This document shows, in pieces, positions 1-9,389 of a stretch of DNA of 64,000 nucleotides. Each line of letters starts with the position of its first letter. Position 1 is the stretch's first letter. Both the position numbers and the translations under genes were made by a program. A model generated the notes under the pieces. That model had not been told where the DNA came from and did not search any database. It saw only the letters and a list, made by a program, of their open reading frames with translations. The stretch is from Turritopsis dohrnii (Eukaryota > Cnidaria > Hydrozoa > Anthoathecata > Oceaniidae): the NCBI GenBank assembly GCA_027922465.2, contig BQMF02000119.1, positions 744,001 through 808,000 of the forward strand. Direction: 5' to 3'.

Positions 1-1122
1 TTGTGGTATATGATTATTTAGGAGATTTTGGGAGCGATCAATTCTGATAGAATTTCAATATGCATGCTGACGTAAGCTTTAATTTGAAGTAAACAAGCGA
101 TTAATGTCTGTTTTAGCCGTTAATGTCTGTTTTAGCCGATGAGAATAATTCCCAGATTATTAAATATATTAGATTTGAGTTTTGCCTCATCATCATTTTT
201 TTCAAGATTACAATAATTACATCACCATCATAGCATGAAGTTTTTATCCATGATATTATCTTTCGAGATCTACCCATCAGACATATTGTCATTGTCATAT
301 GTTAAAAAACCTCTGCGAAGGAGTGCATTTCTATATAAATATGGACACAACTTCAATAAAAATTCTCTCCGTCACAGTGATTTTTTGGCGATTTTGCCGA
401 CTGGGTTGTCATTGTCAGTAAACAAATGTCTCATTACCTTCCATAGAACCTTTTTTTTTTCAGTGAGAAATCGTCAAAAAGATCACTGTGACGAACACAC
501 TGTTTCAATAAAAACGCTCTTCATTGCAGTGGTCTTTTCGAAATGGTGTGAATATTTCTATAGTGAATGTTTGAATGTTTGTGCTAAACTACTGGCGGGA
601 GCCTCTCCATCAAGCGTAAGAAAAGTCCGCTAAATTGTTTCAGGTATTTGCAGATCTTCAGTTTGATCTCTGCAATCCACGCGCAAATATGTAGATTTGA
701 ACACAACACTCAAACAGGCATGATTCTTGGTTATCAAGACACCAGGCAGAAATATGGGACCAAATTCCCATTCAACAACGCGAATAGACCGTCGTAATAA
801 AAACATTAGAATTTTTAATCACTGTCCAAGTAATACAATTTCATTATAAAGTATCATTATTCACCTCGTGAAAGTTATAAAATTATCAAATCCATCATTC
901 CATATGGACATTCTTTACTTAAGAAGATAACAAGTCCCAGTTTTTAATAATAGTCAAAAGACAGGCTAGTTGTGCAACATTGAAAAAGAAAGTGTGATAT
1001 AATGAAGTAATTGAATGGCTACACGAAACCGTCAAGATTAAATGTTTATATCTGGTCATCTTATCCTTACAACACCCTAATTTTCGTCCGGTAGTTTTAT
1101 TGTGAAACGGCTAATACACTTT
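1..1122. other. Stretch with no supported gene
   Basis: AT-rich sequence without a convincing coding region. Short open frames here have no recognisable domain. A perfect 19-bp tandem duplication sits at 101-138. I see nothing else. Confidence 0.6.
101..138. repeat. Two-copy 19-bp tandem repeat
   Basis: The unit TTAATGTCTGTTTTAGCCG occurs twice without mismatch at 101-119 and 120-138. It is most likely a local duplication; no function is suggested. Confidence 0.9.
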
Positions 1123-2229
1123 TCATGCCAAAAGCTGCAAATATACGCTTTCCCTGTCCACTTTGGTTACTATAAATTCGGCACCAAGAGGATAAAGGCA
1201 CTCTTGTTCGCCAGGGTAACGTGAAAATTTGCTTATATCTCTTGGCTTCATCTTCGAATTTGATTGGTTGTTGATGATAAACAAAGTTCCAGTGCCCTTT
1301 CGGAATCCGTCCGCAACCACCTTCGACTTGCTACTGGAAACGAAAGTGGTAAACATGATAGTATCGCCGGCTTTATACTTCTTGGCAACATTCACACTTA
1401 CACCCCTGTAAGTGTTATTGGAAACTGGTACTGCTTTGGGCCAAAAGCAAAGAGCGATATCCAACAGAAATGCGAATATGCCAATTCCTAAATCATCCCC
1501 CGACGGTTGATAATCTTCATTGAATTCTCTTCCAACTGCTTCGTTCACTTGGTTGTAGATTATATCTTTTGTATAAAGCAGGATCAGTTCTTCAAAGAAC
1601 TTTTCTTCTGTCGAAGCGGATCCCAAATCTTCGGCAGCATTTTTGCAAACTCCGTATAGAGCTTGTATAAGCTTTCCCTCCAACGTCTTCCATGTGTGTT
1701 CTTCTCTCTCAAAAATCTGCTTCATCAAGTCGGTCATGTGAAGCTTAATCTCGTCGTGATGAACATCCAATGATTCTTTATAAATGATGATTTCGTTAAC
1801 AAACAAGGGAAAACCTGCATCGCGAACCTTTTCTCCATATTCTCTCGAAATAACGAAGTCGATGTCGGAATGGAACCGCTTACTTCTGTGTGTGTGGGTG
1901 TGATCCTCAATCAACTTTTTGATGTGTGGATTGTTAAAGCTCTGGGCGATAACTGCAGCTGTACTCCCCGGCTCTATCCGCCCATCCAAGCTGTTTCGTG
2001 TTGCTACCAAGGAATCACACGCTTCGTATTCAAGAAGCCTTTTCACAATGCTGGCGTCTTCCCAATAAACGGCTTGATGAAGGGCGGCCCACGCCCTCTT
2101 CTCAGGTATGCAGTTGATCAGATGACTTTTCTCGTCCAAAATATGAAACACTTCGTTCCATCTGCCATTTTTTGCAGCTAGCGCCATGGAGTTAACATCT
2201 TTGCTGTCTTTTTCGATATCAAAATCCAT
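1123..2229 (-). CDS. Ankyrin-repeat protein with R-S-E type ADP-ribosyltransferase domain
   Basis: A single-exon 368-aa protein. Residues 15-110 look like ankyrin repeats (RAWAALHQAVYWEDASIVKR at about 45-64). A linker without clear similarity follows. The C-terminal 100 residues match an arginine-specific mono-ADP-ribosyltransferase (ART): TYRGV with the NAD-contacting Arg275, FTTFVSS carrying the Ser-Thr-Ser-like strand around 293-299, and PGEQECLYP supplying the E-x-E pair Glu341/Glu343. From family knowledge such enzymes transfer ADP-ribose from NAD+ to protein arginines. No signal peptide or transmembrane segment is visible, so I infer an intracellular enzyme, perhaps targeted through the ankyrin part. 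The first Met is used because the ankyrin-like region starts soon after; Met15 is an alternative. No disruption is seen. The substrate is unknown, and neighbouring sequence is only repeats. Confidence 0.82.
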   Translation of the reverse strand: MDFDIEKDSKDVNSMALAAKNGRWNEVFHILDEKSHLINCIPEKRAWAALHQAVYWEDASIVKRLLEYEACDSLVATRNSLDGRIEPGSTAAVIAQSFNNPHIKKLIEDHTHTHRSKRFHSDIDFVISREYGEKVRDAGFPLFVNEIIIYKESLDVHHDEIKLHMTDLMKQIFEREEHTWKTLEGKLIQALYGVCKNAAEDLGSASTEEKFFEELILLYTKDIIYNQVNEAVGREFNEDYQPSGDDLGIGIFAFLLDIALCFWPKAVPVSNNTYRGVSVNVAKKYKAGDTIMFTTFVSSSKSKVVADGFRKGTGTLFIINNQSNSKMKPRDISKFSRYPGEQECLYPLGAEFIVTKVDRESVYLQLLA

Positions 2230-2666
2230 TTTCTATTGAATATATAACTGCTAATTTAACTGTGTTGAACCTCTTTACATAATATATACCTCTGATAATG
2301 CACTTACCACTACATCATTGCGGCCGCACACTAAAACAATAGAGCCACTTTCTAATCCAAGTATTTTGACAATCTGAACATTAACACTTTGCGTTTGATT
2401 TTTATCTTCCCTTTCCCGATCCACTCACGAACAGTGAATGGTGAATTCAAAGTTGTCGTATTCAAGTTGATGTATGTGCAGATTTTCAAAAAACTTGAAG
2501 CATGTTGAAAATTTGGACCAAATTACTATTTTTATTACCTTTTTTAACAAGTAAAAAGTTAGCTTACCTCTATCTTGATTTTGGATGACAATAGATTTTA
2601 AAAGTTTGAAATCACATTTCCTTTTAAATAGTGTTGATCATGTGACTTCCTAATGCCTTCTTTCAC

Positions 2667-2745
2667 CAACCTCGTACCCAGGGTTTCTTGCCTTTTCGCC
2701 GACGTCCGTATATCGAAAAGGCAAGAAACCCTGGGTACGAGGTTG
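2667..2745. repeat. Foldback repeat, copy 1 (near-perfect palindrome)
   Basis: The left arm starts CAACCTCGTACCCAGGGTTT and the right arm is its near-perfect reverse complement ending in GGTACGAGGTTG, around a short GC-containing loop. The transcript would form a hairpin with arms of about 32 bp. Other copies lie at 3126, 3848 and 8282. It is probably a tiny MITE-like family. Confidence 0.85.
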
Positions 2746-3125
2746 TTCTTTCACCTCCACACAAAGGTCTTCTTACAAGCATGCAATCCATTCGAAACCT
2801 AAATATTTTGCAGATGAGTAACTTGGCGAGTTTTGTCAACAAGTATCCGGAAGCCCAAGCTCTTTCCATTCTGCTTTCTTGTCGACAGTTTTGCGACTCA
2901 GTTAACTAACTGAAGGAAATACTTGTGGTGTCGCTCTAACTTTACAGGAACGGTCAATCGATAGATTCTTATGGGATGATACTACCTTACCAAGCAAGTT
3001 TGAGACGGCCAGTTTGCGATAAGCCACAAGCACTTTTCAAAGTACATATCATTCTTAACAAGAATAGGAAACGCTGTTTTTTTTGGTAATACGACAGAAT
3101 TAATGTAATATTTCGGTGAAAAAAT

Positions 3126-3215
3126 CAACCTCGTACCCAGAGTTTATTGCCTTTTCGATATGCGATATACGCTATCCGTATATCGAGAAGATAAGAGATC
3201 CTGGGTTAGAGGTTG
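3126..3215. repeat. Foldback repeat, copy 2
   Basis: Same CAACCTCGTACCCAG terminus as copy 1 at 2667, with a more diverged opposite arm (CCTGGGTTAGAGGTTG). The central loop contains a small GATATGCGATATACGC motif. Confidence 0.75.
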
Positions 3216-3847
3216 GGTGAAAACTATTTCGGACAGATACAGATAACACAATCCGAAAAAGTTTGAAATTATTTGGGATTACAATATTAAATCCCCTATA
3301 ATTATCCTCAGTGCAAACCGTTGTATTATTCGAAAACAAATTGTCACAGGTGATTGGAAGTTTCCCCAAACACGACAACAACATGGACGGTGACGTCAGC
3401 AAGGTAATGGGCTTAAGAGTATGTTTGTCTCACAAGGTACAATGTTTACGGCTGAAAGTCTGTTATTTTGGGTTGAACGAACGAGCGTATTAATTTGTTC
3501 GCTGAACACAAACAGCCTTAACAAAGGTTTGACCGTAAAGTTTATCAATCACAACTGACGACCCACATTTGCAGCTACGATCCACACAAAATTAGAAAGT
3601 TAGTTGATTATCTAATCACATAAACCTAGAAAGATATGTATTGGTAGCCCAGAGTACGGATTACCAATTTAATCACAGAGTAATCTTATTTTGATAATTT
3701 TTGTTTCCGTTCTGACTTCATCGATCAAATATTTTGTCATCTCAGGCCACATTCTTATTTTTTTGTAATTTGAATGTTATTTGAAATCTTAATTATCAAG
3801 CTAATCCGATTTTAGAATCATTCAATGTCTTCTGTTAGGGTTTCGAC

Positions 3848-3908
3848 CAACTTCGAACCCAGGATCATCCGTGTATCGAAAAGACAAGAGACCCTGGACT
3901 CGAGGTTG
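3848..3908. repeat. Foldback repeat, copy 3 (shortened)
   Basis: CAACTTCGAACCCAGG on the left and CCCTGGACTCGAGGTTGG on the right, with part of the left arm lost. Same family as 2667-2745. Confidence 0.65.
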
Positions 3909-4847
3909 GGTTTCAACATGTTGTTGTTCTTTGTAAACAGCATGTTTAATTTAATTTTAAAAGTTTTTGAAATTTTTTCGGCTTTTGGGACTTGATACTT
4001 CATCTGTTACCACGCCTTACGTCTCCGGGGTTCATATGCAAACTTTGCATTTTGAAAGACGCTCCCCAAAACATGTAGCTTAAATTGAAATCGTCAAGAT
4101 TGACGCTCCATTGAAATCTCAAAGAATTAATCGTATAATCGTATAATCGTATTGTTGATGGCGCAACTGAGTTCGAACACGCAACCAAAAAAAAGCAAAC
4201 AAGTCAAAGCAATAGGACACTTCATTACCATAGCCAACAATTGCAAACAAACAATTGCATAGAAACAATTGCATAGAAACGCAATTTTGTCGACAAGAAA
4301 TTAATGAATTATGAATTTAGTGAAACGAATATCACATGAAAATTTGCTTGGGAAGAAGAAAAGGGCAAGCTAAATCTGAGAACGGTTATTGATCGTTGTG
4401 AGGAAAATATCCTGGTTTCCCGTTGTAGATCAATGTATACATTTTTAGATCAAACATTGGATGAAAAATGGGAGGATTTGTATGTAGCTTAAGAGAAAAC
4501 AAGAGGGGGGTTTAGAGATCTCACGCAAAGACGTTCTTAATGAAAAATATACATATCTTAAAATAATGCTTTATTTTCAGGGCTTATCTATTTACAATGG
4601 TTCTTCATCCCGTACCGTATAAAAGTAATATATTTATTGAAAATATAAATTATAAAATTACATATTCACTAATCACAAAAGAGCAGAAACTATGCACTTG
4701 GGTTAAGAAGGTTATTCATAATGCCTATGAAGTTTGTTTCTTGAACTTAGAGAGACAGAATTATGAAATTTATCCGAAGTACTGCTATTCTCACGTTTAC
4801 GTTTTCAGTACAACTTCAAAATATTACTTTTCACGTTGTGTGTAGAA

Positions 4848-5606
4848 CCAGGGATATGTTAAAGCGTAGCTGGATGCAGAGCGAGATTCGACAATCAAAA
4901 ATGTTCATTGAATTTCTTTTGTTTTAAGAAAACAAAGACGGTCCTATGTGTGTTGTCAAAAATGGCGGCCAAGCGCCATGAAGCGATCAAAATGATAAGT
5001 CACAAAAAGCCACTTTTTACTTCATCTATACGTTTTCTGTACAATCTCAGTTCAGATAGACTTTTGTCAAAGAAGCTTTTAGACTTTTAAAAAAGATTTA
5101 AATCGTATCCTGCCTTATAAGGATGATAAACAGCCATTTATAGCCTCGCACAGAGCGAAATCTGTTGGTGTTGTATCGATGGAAGGAGGAATTCCCTTAT
5201 ATCCTGCTAATTGTCAAGGCAAGATAAAGCATTAAATTTATCAAATCTTGTGAAAATAGAATCAGGGAAGACCACGATCTCCCACGACTTTCATTTTTCT
5301 GGGGCATATATCTACGTCATTTTCTTTTCGTTTATATCTTTTTCCGTCACTTTAATCACGTGACTTTCAATAAATTCTTGTATGTCATGTGATATTATTC
5401 TGAACTGCAAGGCACCTGTAATGAAATGGCAGAAATTTTCTATTTCAAAACAAACGAAAACTCGGTATGAATATCTACTATGTGTAAGAATCGCTTCGTT
5501 TCACTATGGTTAGGTTATGGCTGAGTGTGGTTGCTGGCTGTTTCAGTTTTCCTTACTATGTTTGTCTATTTTCATATGATTTTGCTACGCTTTAACATAT
5601 CCCTGG
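4848..5606. mobile_element. Non-autonomous DNA transposon with 5-bp TSD
   Basis: Perfect 23-bp terminal inverted repeats beginning CCAGGGATATGTTAAAGCGT enclose 759 bp. The element is flanked on both sides by TAGAA (4843-4847 and 5607-5611), which I read as a 5-bp target-site duplication. No transposase coding is present; the short internal frame near 4908-5090 has no recognisable domain. The superfamily is undetermined. Perfect ends and an intact TSD suggest a recent insertion. Confidence 0.8.
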
Positions 5607-6094
5607 TAGAACGTGCAAATCTAATAATGACATTAGTAAAATTAAAAATATTTCCCAATAGTTTAGTGTGAAATGACTTCCATTCTAAAGCAAATCTATG
5701 GAGTAAAGTGAATCTTTTGTTTGCCTCACGTCGTCGTCCACGTTGCCGTTGTAGTTTCGGTCCCTAATAGAGGTCGATTAGTGACCGCTCAAAAATCTCA
5801 CCTCGGTTTATTGAAATTTTGACAAAGCAAGTTATGAAACTCCCTCAAGTACCGTTAAAAATACATGTTTCCATTGGCTTCCATGATCGTAACAACCAAC
5901 CAGAAATGAGTTTAAAGTTTCTACGCTTATTTTAGAGCTATTTTTTTAAACTCTGATTCCTCTTGACCTCTTACAGTCTCAAACATGAAATCTTCTGAAT
6001 TGAATGAACAGACGCTGTTCTTCCTACATATTCTCAGGCAAATATCACCCAGACATCTTTCAAAGTACCGATTCTTTTCGGAAAAAAGTATATA

Positions 6095-6266
6095 CAGTAG
6101 ACTCCCGTTATCTCGGACTCTCAAGGGGGACCGAAAATTGGTCCGACTAAACGAATGTCCGAGATATCCGAAGTCTTGATGAGGGTCATCAAATGTAATG
6201 GGGGACAAGAAATTGGTACGACTTAGCGAATGTCCGAGTTATCCGGGGTACGACTACTGTCTACTG
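6095..6266. mobile_element. Pogo-like MITE (CAGTAGAC ends, TA target)
   Basis: A 172-bp sequence that starts CAGTAGACTCCCGTTATCTC and ends GTCTACTG, flanked by TA on both sides (6093-6094 and 6267-6268). CAGT...ACTG ends with TA duplication fit a pogo/Tigger-type non-autonomous element. Internally it has imperfect copies of GACCGAAAATTGGTCCGACT. Confidence 0.7.
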
Positions 6267-6483
6267 TACACAAAATGCTGCATAACTCCTAGAAATTTAT
6301 CACAATTCCAATTCAACGTTATTTAAATATTATCGTAGAAGCTTTGTGATGCTAAAAGAAAGCCGCAGATGTATCTGTAAGCCATAATTCCTCTAATTTC
6401 TTTGTTTTCCATTAAATCTAAAGCGTCGTATACCCGTGTAAACTAATACATCAAAGAAATGCCGATATAAGAGATTGTAATAA

Positions 6484-7224
6484 AAGCTGGTTCAGATCTG
6501 GCGATTACGATGATTACGACGATTAAAATTCAGTGTAATCGTCATAATCGTCTAATGTGAACACTTTTGTAATCGTCAAAATCAAAATATCAAAAATGCA
6601 GCCGATTACGGCAGCAAGTCAGCGGCGTTTTTGTTAATCTTGCAAAATTTTTTCATCATTTACTTGAACAGTACTGACCAGAGAAAGAACAACAAGATGC
6701 CCTAACAGGCACAAGTATTCCCTGCGAATGACTGTAAGGCTTTCAAACAATAACAGAATGACATTTTCTGATCCAGAATTATTTTTCTAGAGCTCACATG
6801 TGTTCAACAAATTTAACAACCTTATTATTATAAAGAACATCAAGTTCTTGCAAGCTTTTTTAAAAATAATTTTATTCATTTACATTCCCTAGAGTATCAA
6901 AACATGACATCATGACATAATAGAAAGTTTTGCCGGAGATCAAGCTTAAAATGAAACGTGTTCAGTATAAAAATCCATTAGACGACACTCCTTCATAGAT
7001 ATTTCTAATAAAAAAATCATAGACGACGACGACGACGACGACGACGAAACCCTATTCCAATAGTCATCTGGCTAAAGCCGCTGACTAATTATATCAAAAA
7101 CTGATTGATGACTAATTACTGAAGAAATGCTTAAGCCTGGTTCACACCTGGCGATTGACGATTGCGACAATTAATTTTTTTTTAATCGTCGTAATCGTCA
7201 TAATCGCCAGGTCTGAACCAGGCT
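6484..7224. mobile_element. Harbinger-like non-autonomous element with AGCCTGGTTCA ends
   Basis: The left end AAGCTGGTTCAGATCTGGCG pairs with the right end, which reads AGCCTGGTTCAGACCTGGCG in reverse complement. TAA flanks both sides (6481-6483 and 7225-7227), the 3-bp duplication of PIF/Harbinger. A further inverted pair at about 7134-7224 could be a nested smaller copy; its flanks do not match. Repeated GATTACGACGATT motifs lie inside, plus a trinucleotide run. No coding. Confidence 0.6.
7022..7046. repeat. (GAC)n microsatellite
   Basis: About eight uninterrupted GAC/ACG units inside the Harbinger-like element. Confidence 0.9.
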
Positions 7225-7747
7225 TAATAGAAATGAAATGCTTAGGAATTAGTTGTGAATTCTTATCCTCTTATACGTTCATGGTGGACGGTGCATTATG
7301 TACATTGTAATGGAATGTCGAATATTTCTCCTCTCTCTCTCGTATCTATCTATCACCTTTCTTTGTGTCCTTTCATTCGAGAGAAACCACGACGAGTCAC
7401 CACTAACTGATAAGAAATTGAAAGGTAAGCATTGGAACTGGGAAGATGATTAGTTACATCTTGGAAACATGTTAGGGTTAGGGTTATTGTAAACATGGAA
7501 ACAGGGTTATTGGTTATTGGTTATTGGAAACATTTTGGACCAGCATCTCTTTCCCATAATTTTGATCGATCCTACAAAAAGGCATCTGCTCGTTTACGTC
7601 TGCTTCATAGTGTACGAAAAACTCTAACTGTTAAAGCCGCGCAATCAATCTATGATTTAATGATCCTTCCATTGCTGACATACAGTTCCACCGTCAAGAC
7701 TTCGTTTAACTGTACTCAAACCTCTAAGATGGATTCTTTAGAGCGTC

Positions 7748-7907
7748 GTGCAGCAAAAACCATCGGTGTCACATCTGTCGTGCAGCAAAAATCATCGGTG
7801 TCACATCTGTCGTGCAGCAAAAATCATCGGTGTCACATCTGTCGTGCAGCAAAAATCATTGGTGTCACATCTGTCGTGCAGCAAAAATCATTGGTGTCGC
7901 ATCTGTA
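7748..7907. repeat. 32-bp minisatellite, five units
   Basis: Units start at 7748, 7780, 7812, 7844 and 7876, each beginning GTGCAGCAAAAATCATCGGT with one or two substitutions. The array grew from the codons for the AAKIIG motif of a LINE fragment. Confidence 0.95.
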
Positions 7908-8033
7908 AACAAAACAAAAACCATCGTTAAGAAGCAGATTTTCGGCATGGTCAAGCGGTGTTTAAAGAAAGTTCCACCGTCAAGACTTCGTTTAACTGTA
8001 CTCAAACCTCTAAGATGGATTCTTTAGAGCGTC

Positions 8034-8129
8034 GTGCAGCAAAAATCATCGGTGTCACATCTGTCGTGCAGCAAAAATCATTGGTGTCGCATCTGTTGTG
8101 CAGCAAAAATCATTGGTGTCGCATCTGTA
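8034..8129. repeat. 32-bp minisatellite, three units (second array)
   Basis: Units at 8034, 8066 and 8098, the same repeat as 7748-7907. The array is carried in a duplicated block whose start is displaced by 286 bp (7685 to 7971); the two blocks differ by two 32-bp units. Confidence 0.95.
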
Positions 8130-8281
8130 AACAAAACAAAAACCATCGTTAAGAAGCAGATTTTCGGCATGGTCAAGCGGTGTTTAAAGAAAGAAAACAC
8201 ATCATAAAGTATTCGAAAATCTTTTCAATGTACTTACCCATTCAATAGGGATTCACTTCAAATTCTTCGTCTTCGTGAGTA

Positions 8282-8316
8282 TATCAAAAAGGCAAGAAGC
8301 CCTGGGAACGGGGTTG
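8282..8316. repeat. Half copy of the foldback repeat
   Basis: AAAAAGGCAAGAAGCCCTGG followed by GAACGGGGTTG matches the right arm of the foldback at 2667-2745; the left arm is missing. Confidence 0.6.
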
Positions 8317-9389
8317 CATCCCTATGAAAGTATGTTTATGTATCTGCCAATATATGAGACCATCAAACTTATTGGTGACAATTCTAAAAGCGTTTGAAAA
8401 ACTGAGGCATAGCCTGACCCTAACCTCACTGACCCAAACAATTTTAGCAAGGTTTACACTGTCAAGTTTTTGATGGCCTCAAATTGGCAGTTAAACAACT
8501 GTATGATAGAGTAACTGTTGCTATAGTAGTCTTCGTTGTCGGCAGTTCGGATTTTAGATCGGATGCAAGTTTTTTTAAGTTAACTATGTACAGGCTTTTA
8601 TAGATCCAAAATTATATTTTGCATTGATTAAAGTATTGACTGAAGTATACTGTACATAACGCATAACTAACATCCTCGTGGTTTCAGATTGATTGAATTT
8701 TGCTTTGTGCCTGTTCTGTTCGTTTTGCAAAGTTGTAGGTATGTGCAAGTTTTATTTTTGAAATGAAAATTTTGAAGGTGTTGATGTGTTGTGATTTCCT
8801 TTGGATGCAACATTGACGTTAATTACCGCCAATCGTCCTAACTTCGGACATCCTTGCTAATTTCGGATGCAAAAAAATAATATATCTCCACAAAATGCAA
8901 ACCACATCCAGTAATAATCTATACTGCACTGAATCCAAAACTTATCATAACTAAACTTAACAAATGCAAACTTTTGAATAAGTCAACTGTACCCTTCAGA
9001 CACACATTGGCATTGCACATAATCTCTCTGAGCTTTGCAGTGTGATCATGGTGATTTAAGGCTCTATCTAAAGAATGGATACATGGAATTCACACAAAAA
9101 AGACCTTTAAAGTTGCACATATTTCTTGTGATATGTCAGACATTTTAAATGCTTTCCGCATCCTGCTCACATTTTCTTACTTCGTCTTTCCCCTGTATTA
9201 GCTGAAAATTACTACTGTTTGGATTGTTAGAAGACTCAAGGCCCCTTCCCACTTATTGAAAATTTTCCACAGATCAAATATGTTCTTTCTCTAGAATGTG
9301 TGCGTTCCGTTTCTTTTCGTGGATCTTCAATCAGAAAAAATCCAAGGAATGTGATTTTGTAAAAAAACAACAGCAAAACTGGAATATTA

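Larger units (their letters stand above)
2230..4847. other. Non-coding stretch with three foldback repeats
   Basis: No coding region is supported. The stretch holds three copies of a short foldback repeat (listed separately), small tandem motifs around 4128-4150 (three copies of AATCGTAT-like units) and an ACAATTGCATAGAA-type repeat at about 4230-4290. The side next to the ART gene would contain its promoter, but no decisive element can be named. Confidence 0.5.
7540..8190 (+). pseudogene. LINE 3' coding fragment expanded by tandem duplication
   Basis: The frame from about 7540 reads SYKKASARLRLLHSVRKTL, then IYDLMILPLLTYSS and MDSLERRAAKTIG. This resembles the region downstream of the reverse transcriptase in non-LTR retrotransposons (the common 'LIxPxLxY...LExRAAKIIG' stretch). 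The RT itself and the 3' end are absent. At AAKIIG the frame runs into a 32-bp tandem array, and a longer block starting GTTCCACCGTCAAGACTTCG is duplicated at 7685 and 7971. Frame is not maintained through the array (32 is not a multiple of three), so this is a dead fragment. Confidence 0.7.

Noticed and set aside
4597..5090. Small plus-strand frames of 60-82 codons
   Set aside because: No domain, no splice or promoter context, and one lies inside a non-autonomous element.
7471..7486. TTAGGGTTAGGG, like an interstitial telomere repeat
   Set aside because: Only two units; expected by chance in 64 kb of AT-rich DNA and no further telomeric sequence nearby.
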